Assembly: GCA_905221605.1 (NCBI GenBank)
Contig: CAJNDS010000046.1
Location: 126,001 to 190,000, forward strand
DNA: 64,000 nucleotides
Direction of reading: 5' to 3'
Source: Symbiodinium natans
Taxonomy: Eukaryota; Sar; Dinophyceae; Suessiales; Symbiodiniaceae
Below the pieces are notes generated by a model. It had not been told where the DNA came from. It made no database searches and saw only the letters and a program-made list of their open reading frames with translations. Position numbers and translations under genes: made by a program. This document shows positions 22,931 through 34,410 of this stretch, piece by piece (within the stretch, counting starts at the first letter, position 1; every line of letters starts with the position of its first letter).

Positions 22931-23610
22931 GTGTTGCAAAAACCCGCGCTGCCGCCAAGGATGTCTACATAAGACCCACTGTAGCGGGGGATTTGCAGGG
23001 GGGGAGAGGCGCAGCGTTTCCAGCATATGCAAGGTGAAGGGTGCCAAGTTCAGGGTATAAGGTGCCCGGATATCCCCGACTAGAAATTCAGTGCAACCCA
23101 AAAATCCCAAAAAAGGGGTTGAGAAATAGGAGGCCTTAAACCCTAAACCCTGAACTCAAGACCCTCGGTTTGAGGCTTTTGTGTTTCGGATATCTTTGTG
23201 GTTGCACCGTCTTAGACCCCCCCCCCCCCCGCACGGCTCCCTCAAAGCAATGTCATACAAACCCTAAATCCTTTGCTGCGCTGCCCCGAACCCCAAGCCC
23301 GAACCGAAACCCAAGCCCAGGCCCACAGACGTCCTGCACCGTCGTGTGACTGGGCTCCAGCTGAAATCCTGGATTAGGGTTTAGGGTTGTCAGGTTCAGG
23401 GTTCCGGGCTTATGTGCAGCTTAGAGCTTGCAAAACCTCTTTACCCTCAACACCCAAATTCAAGAAGTCCCAAACCCAAGGCAGAACACCAAAAGAACCA
23501 ATGCCTGAGTCAAAAACACTAACCCCCAAAAACGCCAAAAGCTCTAAAACCCTAAACCCTAAACCCCAAACCCTAAACCCTAAACCCCAAGCCCTATAAA
23601 CCCTAAACTG

Positions 23611-23703
23611 CACGTCGAAAGCCGAAGCTCGGTGGCATCCCAGGAGCGGTGGGCGCGGGGAGACCGGCAAAGCCACCTTCGCCACTAGCACCGGCGATTC
23701 GCG
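23611..23703. CDS. Candidate exon island, strand uncertain
   Basis: A unique island between C-strand (to 23607) and G-strand (from 23722) repeats. The plus frame reads SGGRGETGKATFATSTGDSR with a GC donor. The minus frame reads LVAKVALPVSPRPPLLGC. I cannot choose between them. Confidence 0.35.
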
Positions 23704-24264
23704 GGCTTAGTGCTTAGGTGGTTGAGGGTTTATAGGGTTTAGGGTTTAGGATTTAGGGTTTGGGGTTTGGGGTTTAGGGTTTAGGGTTCAGGGCTCAGGG
23801 CTCAGGGCTTAGGGCTTCTAGGGTTTTGGGTTTGGGGCTTATAGAGCTTAGGGCGCAGAGCTTATAGGTCTTAATTCCTGTAAGACGGGGTTTAGGGTTT
23901 GAGGTTTAGCGTTCTGGGTTTGGTGTGTGGGGTTAAAGCTTAGGTATTCTTGTTAGCATTTTGGGCCGAAATTCTTTGGGCTCGAAGGGGTTGATGGCTT
24001 GCAGTTCGGGGTTGACGGGTCGGAGCGGATATGGGTTAGGGCAAGACCCTACTACAACCCCAAACCTTGAAAGCCCAAAGCCCCCAAACCCCAAGACCCT
24101 GCACCCCCAACCCTTCAGCCCCCTAAATCCTGAACCTCCAAAACCCTTCAAATCTAAGCCCCAGACCCCCAAAACACCTAAGACGCCATAGACCCTAAAG
24201 CCCTAAAAACTCCTCAGACCTCACAACCCAGCCCAGAAAGCAAACCAAACCCCCAAACTGAGAG

Positions 24265-24315
24265 CCAAGGACATGGCTGGCGAAGGCATGCCCGTTGCGC
24301 AGCTCGGCTTTAAAG
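24265..24315 (+). CDS. Candidate small exon
   Basis: Reads AKDMAGEGMPVAQLGFK and ends at a GTTTGC donor, with C-rich repeat before and G-rich repeat after. Confidence 0.4.
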
Positions 24316-24446
24316 GTTTGCGGGTCTAGGGCTCATATCAGGGTTCGCTATTTTTGTTTTGTATAGGTTTCTATAGAAGCCTTTAGGGGCTAAATCAGCG
24401 CCGCAAGGGACCTGAGTAGGATCCCAAGCCTTTTAGCACTGCCCAG

Positions 24447-24515
24447 GCTCTACGGCGGTGGTTTCAGCTACGCCTACCGTCTCCCGGAGCGCCGCTTTCG
24501 CACATGTGCACGAGG
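24447..24515 (+). CDS. Candidate small exon
   Basis: Follows TGCCCAG and reads LYGGGFSYAYRLPERRFRTC, then G-strand repeat. It may follow the 24265 exon in the same gene. Confidence 0.4.
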
Positions 24516-25039
24516 GTTGGGGTTTAGGGTGCGGGCCTGGGAGTTTGGAGCTTGGCGGTTTAGGGGGTTTGAGTTGTGGTTTAAGGTTTTTAGGGTGTTA
24601 GGGTTTGGTTTATAGGGTTTAGGGTTTGCGGTTTAACTAGGTTTGGGTTTTTAGGGTTTCGGGTTCAACCCTAAGCCAGCCTAATGCCCAAAGAGCCAAC
24701 ACCGCGTTGGTTGGCGCAGGAGCTGCCCATCAATCGCTCTCTGTCTGTGCAGAGCTCGGTGGTCTGGGTTTTCTTAGTCTTCCAAGCGGGAGTTGGGGGG
24801 GGGGTAGGTACTGTAGGATTTCGGGTTTTGGGTTTAGGCCTACAGCTTGCGGCAACGGTCAGGGAAAACGGTTTCTACGACTAGGAACACCCTAGACCCT
24901 AAACTCGTACTTGAGAACCACCCTTACACTGAATTAGAATGAGACCCCAGAACCCCCTCCCCCCCCTGCAGCCACCAGAAGAATCTTGAAGTCTCAGCCT
25001 TATTTAGGGTTTAGGGTTTAGGGCTTTTTGGAGTGAAGA

Positions 25040-25185
25040 CCCCAGGCATGATGGGAAGGGCGTCCCTTCTTCGGCCCTTTGCGCATGGATTCTTGGCTAC
25101 CAGGGACGCACCGAAGTCATACCCGGTTTTCTTGGAGAGGCTCCGACTCGGGGGAACCAAGCAAATCATCGCAACACTGAACCCT
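25040..25185 (+). CDS. Candidate exon
   Basis: A plus frame reads MMGRASLLRPFAHGFLATRD, then SYPVFLERLRLGGTKQII. It has G-rich repeat on the left and C-rich on the right, which argues against an exon. Confidence 0.25.
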
Positions 25186-25407
25186 ACACCTTCAACCCTA
25201 AACCCTAAACCCTATTTCGGAAGCCTGAACCCTAAACCAAACACTGAACCCTATACGTCCTAAACCTTAAACCCTAAACCTTAAACCCTGAACCCTAAAC
25301 CTTAAACCTTAAACACTACACTCTAAACCTAAATCTTAAACCCTTAACCCTAAACCCTAAACCCCAAACCCTCAATGTTACTAGGCCTCCATTCGACCCA
25401 TTCTGAG

Positions 25408-25458
25408 GCCTTGAGGCGAAGCCTTGCAGCGCACGAGTTCTTCGGCCGGCAATCTCGG
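25408..25458 (+). CDS. Candidate small exon
   Basis: Seventeen codons, ALRRSLAAHEFFGRQSR, from a GAG acceptor to a GTTGTG donor, between a C-strand tract (25170-25375) and G-strand repeats. Confidence 0.4.
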
Positions 25459-26413
25459 GTTGTGGGCTTTAAGGTTTAGGGTATGCTAAACTTTAGGGTT
25501 TAGGGTTTAGGGTTTAGGATTTAAGGCCTAAATTCGGGTTTAGGGTCTAGGGTTTACTAAATTATGAGGGTTAAGGGTTGAGCGTTTAGGGTAGCTTTCT
25601 AGACGCATCCCGCGAAAAGCGTTTCGGCTTTTAGTGTTTAGAGCTTTACGGGAGTCCCTACACCTTAGAAGGGAGCCCCTAAACCCTAAAACCCGAGACC
25701 CAAAGCACAGCATGTAGGCTGGAGGATGCTGAATGTAACTCAGCCCAAATGGAGCCCCAAAAGTCCGAAAGCCCTCATACCTTCTACGCCCCAAAGACCT
25801 CAAGCTTTGATCCGTCATAAACCCTTACCCCCCGCCCTCCGTTTAGGGTTTAGGGCTTGTCCCCCCAAACCAGCAACCCCGCCCTAACCATGCAAGGTTC
25901 GACGCTGTGATTTTCCCCAACACAGAGGTTGCGGAGGGGCAAGGGCCACGAGAGGCCAGCGCGGCGGTTTTTGGGGGGGTTTGTTGGGGTTAAGGATTTG
26001 TGGTGTAGGTTTTGGGGTTATTTGTGGCCTGTATAGCTTCGAGGGTTTACGGTTTTAAGTTTTAAGGGTTCAGAAGTGTCACCATCGCCCCAGAACGACC
26101 AACCTCATGGAGAATGTTGTTCGAAGATCGTCATGAATATGAGTCCATACCGCCTGAGGGGCTGACTGTTTAACAGGGTTGAGGTCGAAAGGTTATTTGG
26201 AGCCTTCTAATAGCGGCTCAAGAGTTCAGGGTGTAGGGTTCATGGGCTCTTTTTGGCCCTTTTTGCAGCTGACGGTTGAGAGTCGTGTTCGAGGTTGCAC
26301 GGGTTACACCCTCAGCACATTGGAAAGGCCGTAAGATTTCTGTGGGTACTTGGTCCCTTTCGGGTGAGAGCTCGTGTGCTAAAAGGTACTGGTACAAGGA
26401 ACCCTCATTGCAG

Positions 26414-26530
26414 GCACTAAGTTCATGGTAAGAGCTCGGCAGCTCGGATTGCATTCTTGGGAGGTAAGGCAGCTGGTGCAACTGGTGCAGCGGCACTACG
26501 ACCCAAAGGAGATCATTGTGCTGGCACAGG
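26414..26530 (+). CDS. Candidate internal exon
   Basis: Follows ATTGCAG and reads FMVRARQLGLHSWEVRQLVQ, then RHYDPKEIIVLA, to a GC donor. The long minus-strand frame here (26218-26496) is treated as its shadow. Unknown family. Confidence 0.45.
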
Positions 26531-27300
26531 GCCCGGCTGTTCTGAACCCTAAGCCCTGAACCCTAAGCCCCAAACCCCAAAAAAACCCAAGAGTTTCTAA
26601 GGCCTATAAAGCCTTCAGCGTTGACCCACCCCTCGCTTAGAAGCTGCCATGGAGAGCTTCAGGTCAACCCTGAACCACTACCTAAACCCCAAGCCCTAAA
26701 CCGTGTACCGCAACTCAACCCAAGCAATGCACCCACAACCCAGACACCCCAGAAAAAGCAGCACCGCTCTGGCTCAGACGTAAGCTTAACTTCACCTCTC
26801 GCCGACCCTTAGGGGTTCGGGGTTTCTGACCCTTAAGCCCCCCTAAACCCGAACCCGACACCCCAACCGTAGCCGCTCGAATTGATTCCGATTTGGCGAT
26901 TGAGCTTTTGGGCGGCTCTGGTTTGAGCTTGCACAGGCCCCAGAAATGTTCAAGCATTCTTGGGACTGAGGGTTTTGGGACATCCTGCCAGCGTCGTGTG
27001 AGATCAATGAATTGCATGCTTTCGGCTGCACAGAGAAAAGTGGGGCAGGGCCCTACGCACTACCTAGTAAGAACCCAACTCGATTTTTTGCCTTGCCATG
27101 AGACTTTGTATCCTTCATCCCATCAACCCCAAACACCCCCAACTCTAGGCTCTAAACACTACACCTTACGTTCTAAAACTCTAAGCCCCTCAGCCCCGAT
27201 CCCTAAACCCTAGAATCTACAGAAAGGCACGCTGTGGATGCCTGTTTCTGTCACAAACCCTATAACCCGAAACCCTAAAACTCCAAACTCTAAAACCCTA
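26531..27300. other. Degenerate C-rich repeat with unique islands
   Basis: A plus frame from 26893 (106 codons) is open, but its second half is translated repeat. Not called. Confidence 0.35.
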
Positions 27301-27308
27301 GAAGCCAA

Positions 27309-27436
27309 AAACCCTAAACCCTAAAACCCTAAAACCCTAAAACCCTAAAACCCTAAAACCCTAAAACCCTAAAACCCTAAAACCCTAAAACCCTAAAACC
27401 CTAAAACCCTAAAAACCCTAAAACCCTAAAACCTTA
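27309..27436. repeat. CCCTAAAA (8-mer) array
   Basis: More than a dozen copies of an eight-base unit, one A longer than the telomeric heptamer, almost perfectly homogeneous. Confidence 0.9.
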
Positions 27437-28029
27437 AACCACAACTCAAACCCCTAAACCGCCAAGATCCAAACTCCCAGGCCCCCACCCTCAACCCCAA
27501 CCCTTGTGGACATGAACCCTTGATGCTGAAAGCCGTTGCCATGGTCTTGGCGATCGCTTGGCTCTTTGGAGGGCTGATGTGGTTTGAAGGTGCCGGGAGG
27601 GGGTGGGGGCGGGGGAGGTTTAGGGTTTCGGGTTTGGGGGGTTTGTGTTTAGCGTTCAGGATGCTGAACTTCCTGAATCTCAAAGCCTACGCATCAACAC
27701 AAACCATTTGGATCACGAGCCCCTCTTCCCCTAAACCACAATCACCCCCCCCCCCCCCCCGCACAAAGAAAAAAGAAGACCCCTCCCAAAAAAAATGTTG
27801 AAAGAAACGAACCATACAAGAGCCCGAGGCTTCATGTGACCACAATGCAAGGACCCACCCAGCTCACAGCAAACGATATGCAGCGCCGTAGACGAAGCAG
27901 CTGCCCATGTATTGAGCAGCTGCCTACACCTAAGCTGTTGCAGAAGCTCCTCAGCCCTCAAACGCTCCAAAAAGCCCTAAGCCCAGATTCAACCCATGCA
28001 TATACTTGTGTCGGTACGTTGGTTCAAGC

Positions 28030-28044
28030 TCCATTCTGCCTCAG
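28030..28044 (+). promoter_or_regulatory. Weak spliced-leader-like string
   Basis: CCATTCTGCCTCAG, about 50 bases before the RING-CH start, resembles the 3' part of the dinoflagellate spliced leader with two mismatches and a deletion. It may be chance. Confidence 0.15.
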
Positions 28045-28094
28045 ACACCCCGGAGCAACTCCTGGGTTGAAGGGCTTCGGGAGCTGGAGTCGCC

Positions 28095-30391
28095 ATGGAG
28101 GATGTCACCCACGCCTGTCGAATATGCCTGGAGGGCCCAGAACCGGGAAGGGAGTTGATTGAGCCCTGTGCTTGCCGAGGGTCGATGCGTTGGGTCCACG
28201 CCGACTGCTTGTCGGAGTGGTGGAAGCATAGGCAGCACCTCGGCTTTTATGACCTGTCCACGGACGGCGTGCAGTGTGACGTCTGCCACGAAGTGCTTGC
28301 GCAGCAAGTCCTTGGGAATGTGACATGGAGGACTTGTCTTGCACGAGCTGTCTGCAGCTGGGCCTTCGAGAGCTGCTGGTGCTGCTGGGTTCCGTGGCGT
28401 GAGCTACGTGAGCAGTTCCGTTTCCGCTTCGAGGAGAGACTACAGCAGATACAAAGGCTCCGGTTCCTTTTCGCACTAAACTTTCTCATGTTTTGGTGGT
28501 GTGTCGCTGTGACGTACCGACCTCACAGCATCCCACCTGCCCATGTGGCGGCATTCATGCAGATGGGACGCTGGGCTTTTCCCGTAGTGCTCTGGTACGG
28601 TGTCATTAAGTGGGCCGCCGCGCCCACCTTACAGCGATGGGATCGCGAGCAGCACTTGCACTGGAGTCTTCGCGGGCTCTTGCTGGATCACGGCGACCAG
28701 ATCTCCCAGTGGTTTGTTTTTATGTTTTTTTTTTTGGGGGGGGGAGGTCCTAAGAATGGTTAATGGTGAAGCTATACCCAGCCCCTGAACTACGTACCCT
28801 ATGTTCCTTAGAACGTTGAACCCTTCTGATTCCCCGCCCTCTCTTATTCCTACTGTAGAAGGGTTACCATAAAAAATCAGGTGAAGAGCAGCGGCTCCTC
28901 ATATCGATTTGCTTGTTGATGTTTTTTGCAGCGCTTGTGCCTGCCTTGCTTCCTGGTGCGCCTCCCTGGCAGAGCATTCTGGTGGTCCTGTCCCCAGCCG
29001 TGCCTCTACTGGCAGTGCTCTTCGTGAAAGACCAGGCAGCCAACCTGCGTCACATCTGCTCAAGAGTTTGGCCTCCGCATGACCACCTGCTGCTGGTGGA
29101 AACCCATGCGCCCTGGGTAGCAGCAACCATTGCGTTTACAGCCTGTTATGTCGTCTACTCCTCCGGCTGGTCCTTTGCCACCATGCTGGCTATGCACATG
29201 GTGCCGGAGCCCAACCGCGAGCGACTTATGCAGCAACAACAGGCTGACAGCAGGCTCTTCTCAGTCCTTGCAGCAACGGGCGGCATGGCCGCCTTGCTGC
29301 ACTGCCCCCTGATCTTGCGCAGCGTCGCTGCCGCTTCACAGCTGGAGCAAGGTGGCGTGAACGTGCTCCTGCTGGAGCGTTGGTCACGCGTGGGCTCGGG
29401 AGCCGTCTTCACAGCTGCTCTCTGCCTGGTGTGGTTGGGACTCATGGGACCGTCTCTTGGATCGTCTTCTTTTTTTAAGGACAATGTTCACACAAGACCA
29501 AATTATCAGTAAAGTTCTGCAAGCGTTGAAAGCCCTGCGCTACGAACCCTGAACATGTAATTCGAGGTCCTGGTCCATGTGCATCATCCTCCTCTGGGCG
29601 CTGTCCATCTTACTTCTTACCAGGCGTGTGAGAGCCACTGTGAGCCGTATTCCCTCGTAAGAACCCCCCAGGAACCTTGAGCCCTACAATCCCTACAACA
29701 CAAAAGTGAAGGCCCTAAGCTTGCAGTCCGCAGCTGAGACCCTAAACACGAAGACCCGAAATTTCCATCCTGAGCCACATCAAGACGAAGATTAAAGTTT
29801 TTGGGCTTGAGTTTCAGGGCTGCTGCATCTCAAAAGGCCCATGTATAGAGAGAGGCTTATCATGCTGACGAAGCCGTTCTTGCCAGGCGATTGGGCGCAG
29901 CATCCTGCCAGGCAGCTCTGCGATGCATCGCCTCTCTGTGTGATGCTGCGGCTTGGTCTTCACAGGGGCCGGGGGTGTTCCGCATGAGGTTGCCTCTCTC
30001 TCTCACTCTCTCTCCCTCCCTCCCTCTCTCTCTCTTGGATATGGAAGGAGGGGGGGGGGGGTGCTAGGGGGTGGAACCTTGTTATGAGGGGTCCTAGTAG
30101 GTCCCTATCAAAAGGGGCCGCGTGTGGAACCAACAGCCCCAGATGGGTAAAGGGCTACACCCATGAAGCCAATATGGGAAGTCGAGCGGCGACAGGAAAT
30201 CAAAACAGAGACATCGGAACACAACACACGAAGGTTCTTCGACCCAAAAAACTCTTTCCGTACCCCATTTGCGCCCCACCTCCATCGAGGTCAGGGTGGA
30301 TGTGCGCCTGGCTATCTGGCGGCAGGCACTTAGAGATAGGGACATCGCCTTCACAAACAGGGCACCGCTCCTGAGCCCCAGAGCAGTCTGA
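28095..30391 (+). CDS. RING-CH (MARCH-type) polytopic membrane E3 ligase
   Basis: Exons: 28095-28692, 28881-29463, 29567-29656, 29887 to about 29974, and 30290-30391 (TGA). All joins agree in phase. The introns start GC, GT, GT and GT. Residues 8-64 form a C4HC3 RING-CH finger (C8, C11, C25, C27, H35, C38, C61, C64), with the diagnostic CACRGSMRWVHADCLSEWW. About eight hydrophobic segments follow, starting with FLFALNFLMFWWCVAVTY and including one in exon 3 (MCIILLWALSILLL). MARCH-type ligases sit in ER, Golgi or plasma membranes and pass ubiquitin from an E2 to membrane proteins. The GC donor at 28693 keeps the Gly codon across the join. The last exon reads VDVRLAIWRQALRDRDIAFT. The end of exon 4 is the least certain part. 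Degenerate C-rich repeat precedes the gene and G-rich repeat follows it. Confidence 0.8.
29994..30034. repeat. CT-rich microsatellite
   Basis: A (CT)n/(CCCT)n tract in the last intron of the RING-CH gene. A G homopolymer follows at 30050-30061. Confidence 0.8.
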
Positions 30392-31580
30392 GGTGCCGCA
30401 GAAGAGGTCTGTAGGGTCTGTAGGGTTTAGGGCATCGGCCTTATACGGGATTTGCAGTGTTAATAGGTTTCCCAGGGTGTTTATCAGTAGAAGCTCATGT
30501 TTATCAGTAGAAGCTCACAAGCAGCTTCGGCAGCCCTGCTCGAGAGCTCGAGATCGCTCAGTGAGGCATGAAAATGTGACCGCGCCGTTGCTTGGCGCTT
30601 CGGTTTCATATCCCAGACCTGAGAGCAGGCTCAATGTTTTCAGGGCGTAATATCTAGAATCTAGACTGTCAAGAGTCCGCGACATCTCCCACTTGCTCAC
30701 CACTTATGTAGGCTAGGGCTTCCAGGGCCTAGAGTCCCAGAGAGGCATCCATCCTTTTTTGACACCTGTTCGATAACGCAAGGCATGTTCCTTACTTGGG
30801 GGCTCCTTGCGGCTTTCAAGATCCCAGGTCCCGTTAGTTTGGGAGTTTACCAGCTTCTTGTTGACCGGATTGCAAGAGCTCATGAAATAGCTGCAAGTGC
30901 CCGTGTGCCTTCAAAGAGGGGGGGTCATGAAGCCTTCGTGGCTGGGCTAAAATAGAGCCTTCCGGCTTCAGGCGCTTTAAGTGCTGGCATGACACTGCTG
31001 GTCCCTGATCCAATGAAACCCCCTCTTCGCGTCGTGGAAGATAGTTGGCTGCTTTGTGGCACGGGATTCGGTGCGTTGTTTAGAAAACAAGGTTTCGGGG
31101 CTTAGATCGAGACTGTTATAGGGTGGTGCGCTGCGCCTACATACCTCATTTATGGCTTTTCCGTGCTCACGATTCAGAGACCTTGTGAAGGTGCCTGAGA
31201 TCCAGACTTCGTGAACCTCAAGCCTCAGCTTTCCTGAGCAGCTGTCCATTGGGGCTTATGTGAGGCGGGCTTTAAAGCTCAAAGTTTGCACTTTGTAGCT
31301 TAAGGTCGAACCAAGACTTAGCGTTAGTGGCTAAGGGCTGCTTGAGGTTTAGAATTAGAGGATTTGGTTCCCGCCCGGAGATTTAAAGATGGCTTGGGCT
31401 TCGAGCTTACAGACTTAGACCCCAAACCCTACATAAGCGAGGCCCTGAACCCGAAACCCCAAGCCCTGAACCCTCAACCCTAAACTCCGTCTGTCCCTGG
31501 GCAGGTAATTCACGTCTCGAGTTCCGGGCTCTAAGCATCGAGCCGTTTCACCCAGATGCTGCCGAGAAAGAGAGTCATCT
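30392..31580. other. No supported gene
   Basis: A 20-base direct repeat (GTTTATCAGTAGAAGCTCA) lies at 30478-30517. The minus strand is open for 90 codons at 30977-31249 without motifs. Otherwise unique sequence with sparse telomeric copies. Confidence 0.4.
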
Positions 31581-31582
31581 GC

Positions 31583-31770
31583 CCTACACCCTAAGCCCTA
31601 AACCCTAAACCCGAAGCCCCATAAGCCCCAAACCCTAAGCCCTAAACCCTAAACCCTAAACCCTAAACCCTAAACCCTAAACCCTAAACCCTAAACCCTA
31701 AACCCTAAACCCTAAACCCTAAACCCTAAACCCTAAACCCTAAACCCTAAACCCTAAACCCTAAACCCTA
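31583..31770. repeat. Long C-strand CCCTAAA array
   Basis: Degenerate units, then about 18 perfect CCCTAAA copies from 31639. One of the longest arrays in the window. Confidence 0.95.
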
Positions 31771-31802
31771 GCTTAGAAGCCCCAAACCCTAAGCCCTAAG
31801 AC

Positions 31803-31877
31803 ATGAACCCTCCTAGTCCGAGAAACAGAGCCAAAGAGATGATCCCGAACCTGCCCTCACCCTGCTTAAGTCTCAAG
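31803..31877 (+). CDS. Candidate first exon
   Basis: ATG opens 25 codons (MNPPSPRNRAKEMIPNLPSP then CLSLK) that end exactly at a GTTTGG donor. It lies in a unique island between a C-strand and a G-strand array. Confidence 0.45.
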
Positions 31878-32456
31878 GTTTGGGGCTTTTGGGTCTTAGG
31901 GTTTAGGGTGCAGGGCTTAGGGTTTAGGGCTTAGGGTTTAGGGTTAGTGTTTGGGGTGCGTAAGGTTTTCGGGAAAGGGAAACGACTTGGAGGTTTGCAG
32001 TTGTTTCGAGTTTAGGGTGTATCGGGTGTGTGAAAAATGCTTGCAATGATCTTGAAGGGTTTGTAGTTTGTAGTGTTTAGGGTTTACTTGGACTTTGAAT
32101 TATCAGGTACCCAGCACAAGAAAAGCAACTTACGGGCTCAGGGATTAAGGCCTCAGGCGTGCGAGATTTCGGGACTCCGGCTTTAGCAGTTCCTCGATTC
32201 GCAAACCGGTTTGCGCTGTATGGCTTTGAGTGGAAGTTTTTGTGAAACGCAGCGTAGGGGGACGATCGTCATGCAGAACATCCAGTCATTGGAGAAGGCA
32301 AAATAGGTGACTGTCTGATCTAAAGGACATGCGACATGTAGCACTGTCAAAGTAAGACAAGGCCAACGAAAGTGAACCCATTCACCACATCCGTACTAAC
32401 TACATTGTTGCGATAGATACTCGGGGCTCATGCAAGATATCATCACTTTGCAACAC

Positions 32457-32591
32457 ATGCCGAAAAGGCTGGATTACCCTGATGATGGTCTGCCGACAGA
32501 GGTTCCACCTGCTGTCATTGGCGCACCCAGTTCATGTGAGGAATTGAGCCTGTGCTATCCAGCAGTGCCGGCTTCTTTGTATCACGTCTAA
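32457..32591 (+). CDS. Short open frame, unknown
   Basis: ATG to TAA, 44 residues (MPKRLDYPDDGLPTEVPPAV), in repeat-free sequence. It is open upstream to about 32396. It could be an exon after 31803 or chance. Confidence 0.3.
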   Translation: MPKRLDYPDDGLPTEVPPAVIGAPSSCEELSLCYPAVPASLYHV

Positions 32592-32856
32592 CTGATGAAC
32601 CAGCTCCCTGAATCCCTGAAGAAGCCAGCATTGCTTTGCCGAATGGTCAACTTAGGAAAGCGAGCCCACCAAAGACGTTCCGGTCACAAGTTGCGCTATG
32701 TTTTTGGGCGCCGCTGCAACCAAAGAGACAGTCAGAGGAAGACATGCTTTTGTTACCCTAATCCCTATTCCCTGAACTCTAAACTCCAAAGTCTAAACTC
32801 TAAATTGTATAGACTTGAAAAAGCCTAAGCCCACGCACATCTTGAACCCAAACCAG

Positions 32857-33906
32857 GACGAGATGCAAGAGACTGCAGCGTTGGAACCGCAGGACATGGC
32901 GACTCGCCTCAGGCATTTTCCTAGGGTTTTGGTTTTTCGCGTTTGGGGTTTTTCTAAGGCTATTCAGCGAATCTCTAGATGCCGCGACTCTCGCAGCCAC
33001 GAGTGAGGCCAGTGAACCCCACATGGAATTCCCAAAAGGGGTTCTTATAAACAAGGATTGGAGGATTTTGGAGGTGCCCAGAAAGACAGTAGCGCCGAGG
33101 CTCATAGCGACGTGAAGAACTATGGCGTGCTGTTCGCAGAAATTCTGGCGAGCACGCTGGTATACTGGTGTTTTCCGGCGGTGTTTATTTTGGCACAGAT
33201 GACCACATTTGCCAGCACTGGCGGCAGAGAAGGCTTCTTCGGTACGCTGACTGGCGGCGTGGTCGAAAGCCTCACCTTGGACACAGGTACCATCATTCGC
33301 TGGCACATGTTCCTAGGACGCCCAGTTCCTTCGTTTAGGGTTCGGATTCCTCGTAAACCTATTCTAAGCAAGACAAGTGGATGTTGGCTTTGCTTCCAAG
33401 TAGCTGTCAAAAAAAACAACTTCCTAAACAAGGAACCTTGAACCATTTTTTCCTCTCTCAAAGGGTGCGGGATGGTGCCGAGGTTCAGCTCATCGGCAAT
33501 GTGGACTTTAGCTGGGGTGCAGTTCTTGGCAAAGAGCCTTCGTCACGGATCCCTGGCGTGGGCACCTGGCCTGTAGTATGTTGAGGGCATGCGGGGTTTT
33601 GAGTGTAGGGCTACTTCTAGCTTTTGTTTAGCCTCTTGGATCTTACTATTTTTTCCACTCGTTAGCTCACCCCAAAGAGTATTCACGTTTTTGCCAGTGG
33701 TTCCGGCGCAAGCTAGGTGCACCGATTCCTGGGGAAAGTCTTCCTGCTGCTTTGGTTCTCCGTGGCGGGTCCAAGCTCCTTCTACCTCAGCCTCTACACT
33801 GGGACAGGCCCGGCGGATGCGCAGATTTCCATGACCATCTTCTCCGTCGTCTCCATGGAAACCACTGTCATGGCCTTCTACTACTTCTGGAAAGGCTTCT
33901 TGGAGG
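32857..33906 (+). CDS. Multi-exon membrane protein, unknown
   Basis: Exons: 32857 to about 32922 (DEMQETAALEPQDMATRLRH), 32959-33002 (LFSESLDAATLA), 33056-33286, 33464-33555 and 33717-33906, with more downstream. From 32959 on the phases agree, using a GTGAGG donor at 33003 and a GC donor at 33556. Exon 33056 carries a hydrophobic segment (GVLFAEILASTLVYWCFPAV), and exon 33717 carries two (FLGKVFLLLWFSVAG and the VVSMETTVMAFYYFW region). The 33464 exon is open in two frames; the one chosen fits the phase of both neighbours. I recognise no family. A possible later exon is 34970-35050 (MAMGTGFTMTILFQRHFQLL). Confidence 0.55.
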
Positions 33907-34265
33907 GTGTTGGAAGATCCCTCGAGCCCCTTAACCCGATGCGAACAGGCTAAAGTCCTCCACACCTTGTGATCGAACAAGGGTACGGTGTTGCAGAGTG
34001 ACCTAAGCCCTACAGGCCTACAGCCCCAAACCGAACATCTGTATCAGCAATCTCCTTCTGAAATCCACGGTTGAAGATCTGAGCAGGCTCCAGGTATCGC
34101 AAATCTCGCAACTTCACTTCGCAAGCACAACGCTGAGAGGCACCAATCCCTCCGTGGGATGGTCGGCTAGGGGGCCTCTACTCCTCCAACTCTAAATCTA
34201 AGTACCCCCCAAAAATAGACATGATAATCCCCTTATTCACCTCGTAGGGAGAAACATTTTGATTT

Positions 34266-34290
34266 TGTTTTGGGGGGGGGGGGGGGGGCT
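34266..34290. repeat. T/G homopolymer run
   Basis: A run of about 18 Gs after a T-rich stretch. Confidence 0.8.
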
Positions 34291-34341
34291 CTTAAGCAAA
34301 CAGTGGGTAAACCCAGGCCCTAAACCGCTGTTGCGGCCAAG

Positions 34342-34410
34342 GCTGGGGCGTGGCTCGGCGTCGTGCTTTGGGGGAAAGGACCTGGAAGCTGCACAAGCGC
34401 CTCTGACCGG
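34342..34410 (+). CDS. Candidate small exon
   Basis: An island between C-rich and G-rich repeats, from a CAAG acceptor to a GTTTAG donor. The preferred frame reads LGRGSASCFGGKDLEAAQAP. Confidence 0.35.

Noticed and set aside
31639-31770. True chromosome end
   Set aside because: The array is bounded on both sides by other sequence and arrays occur in both orientations across the window, so it is interstitial.
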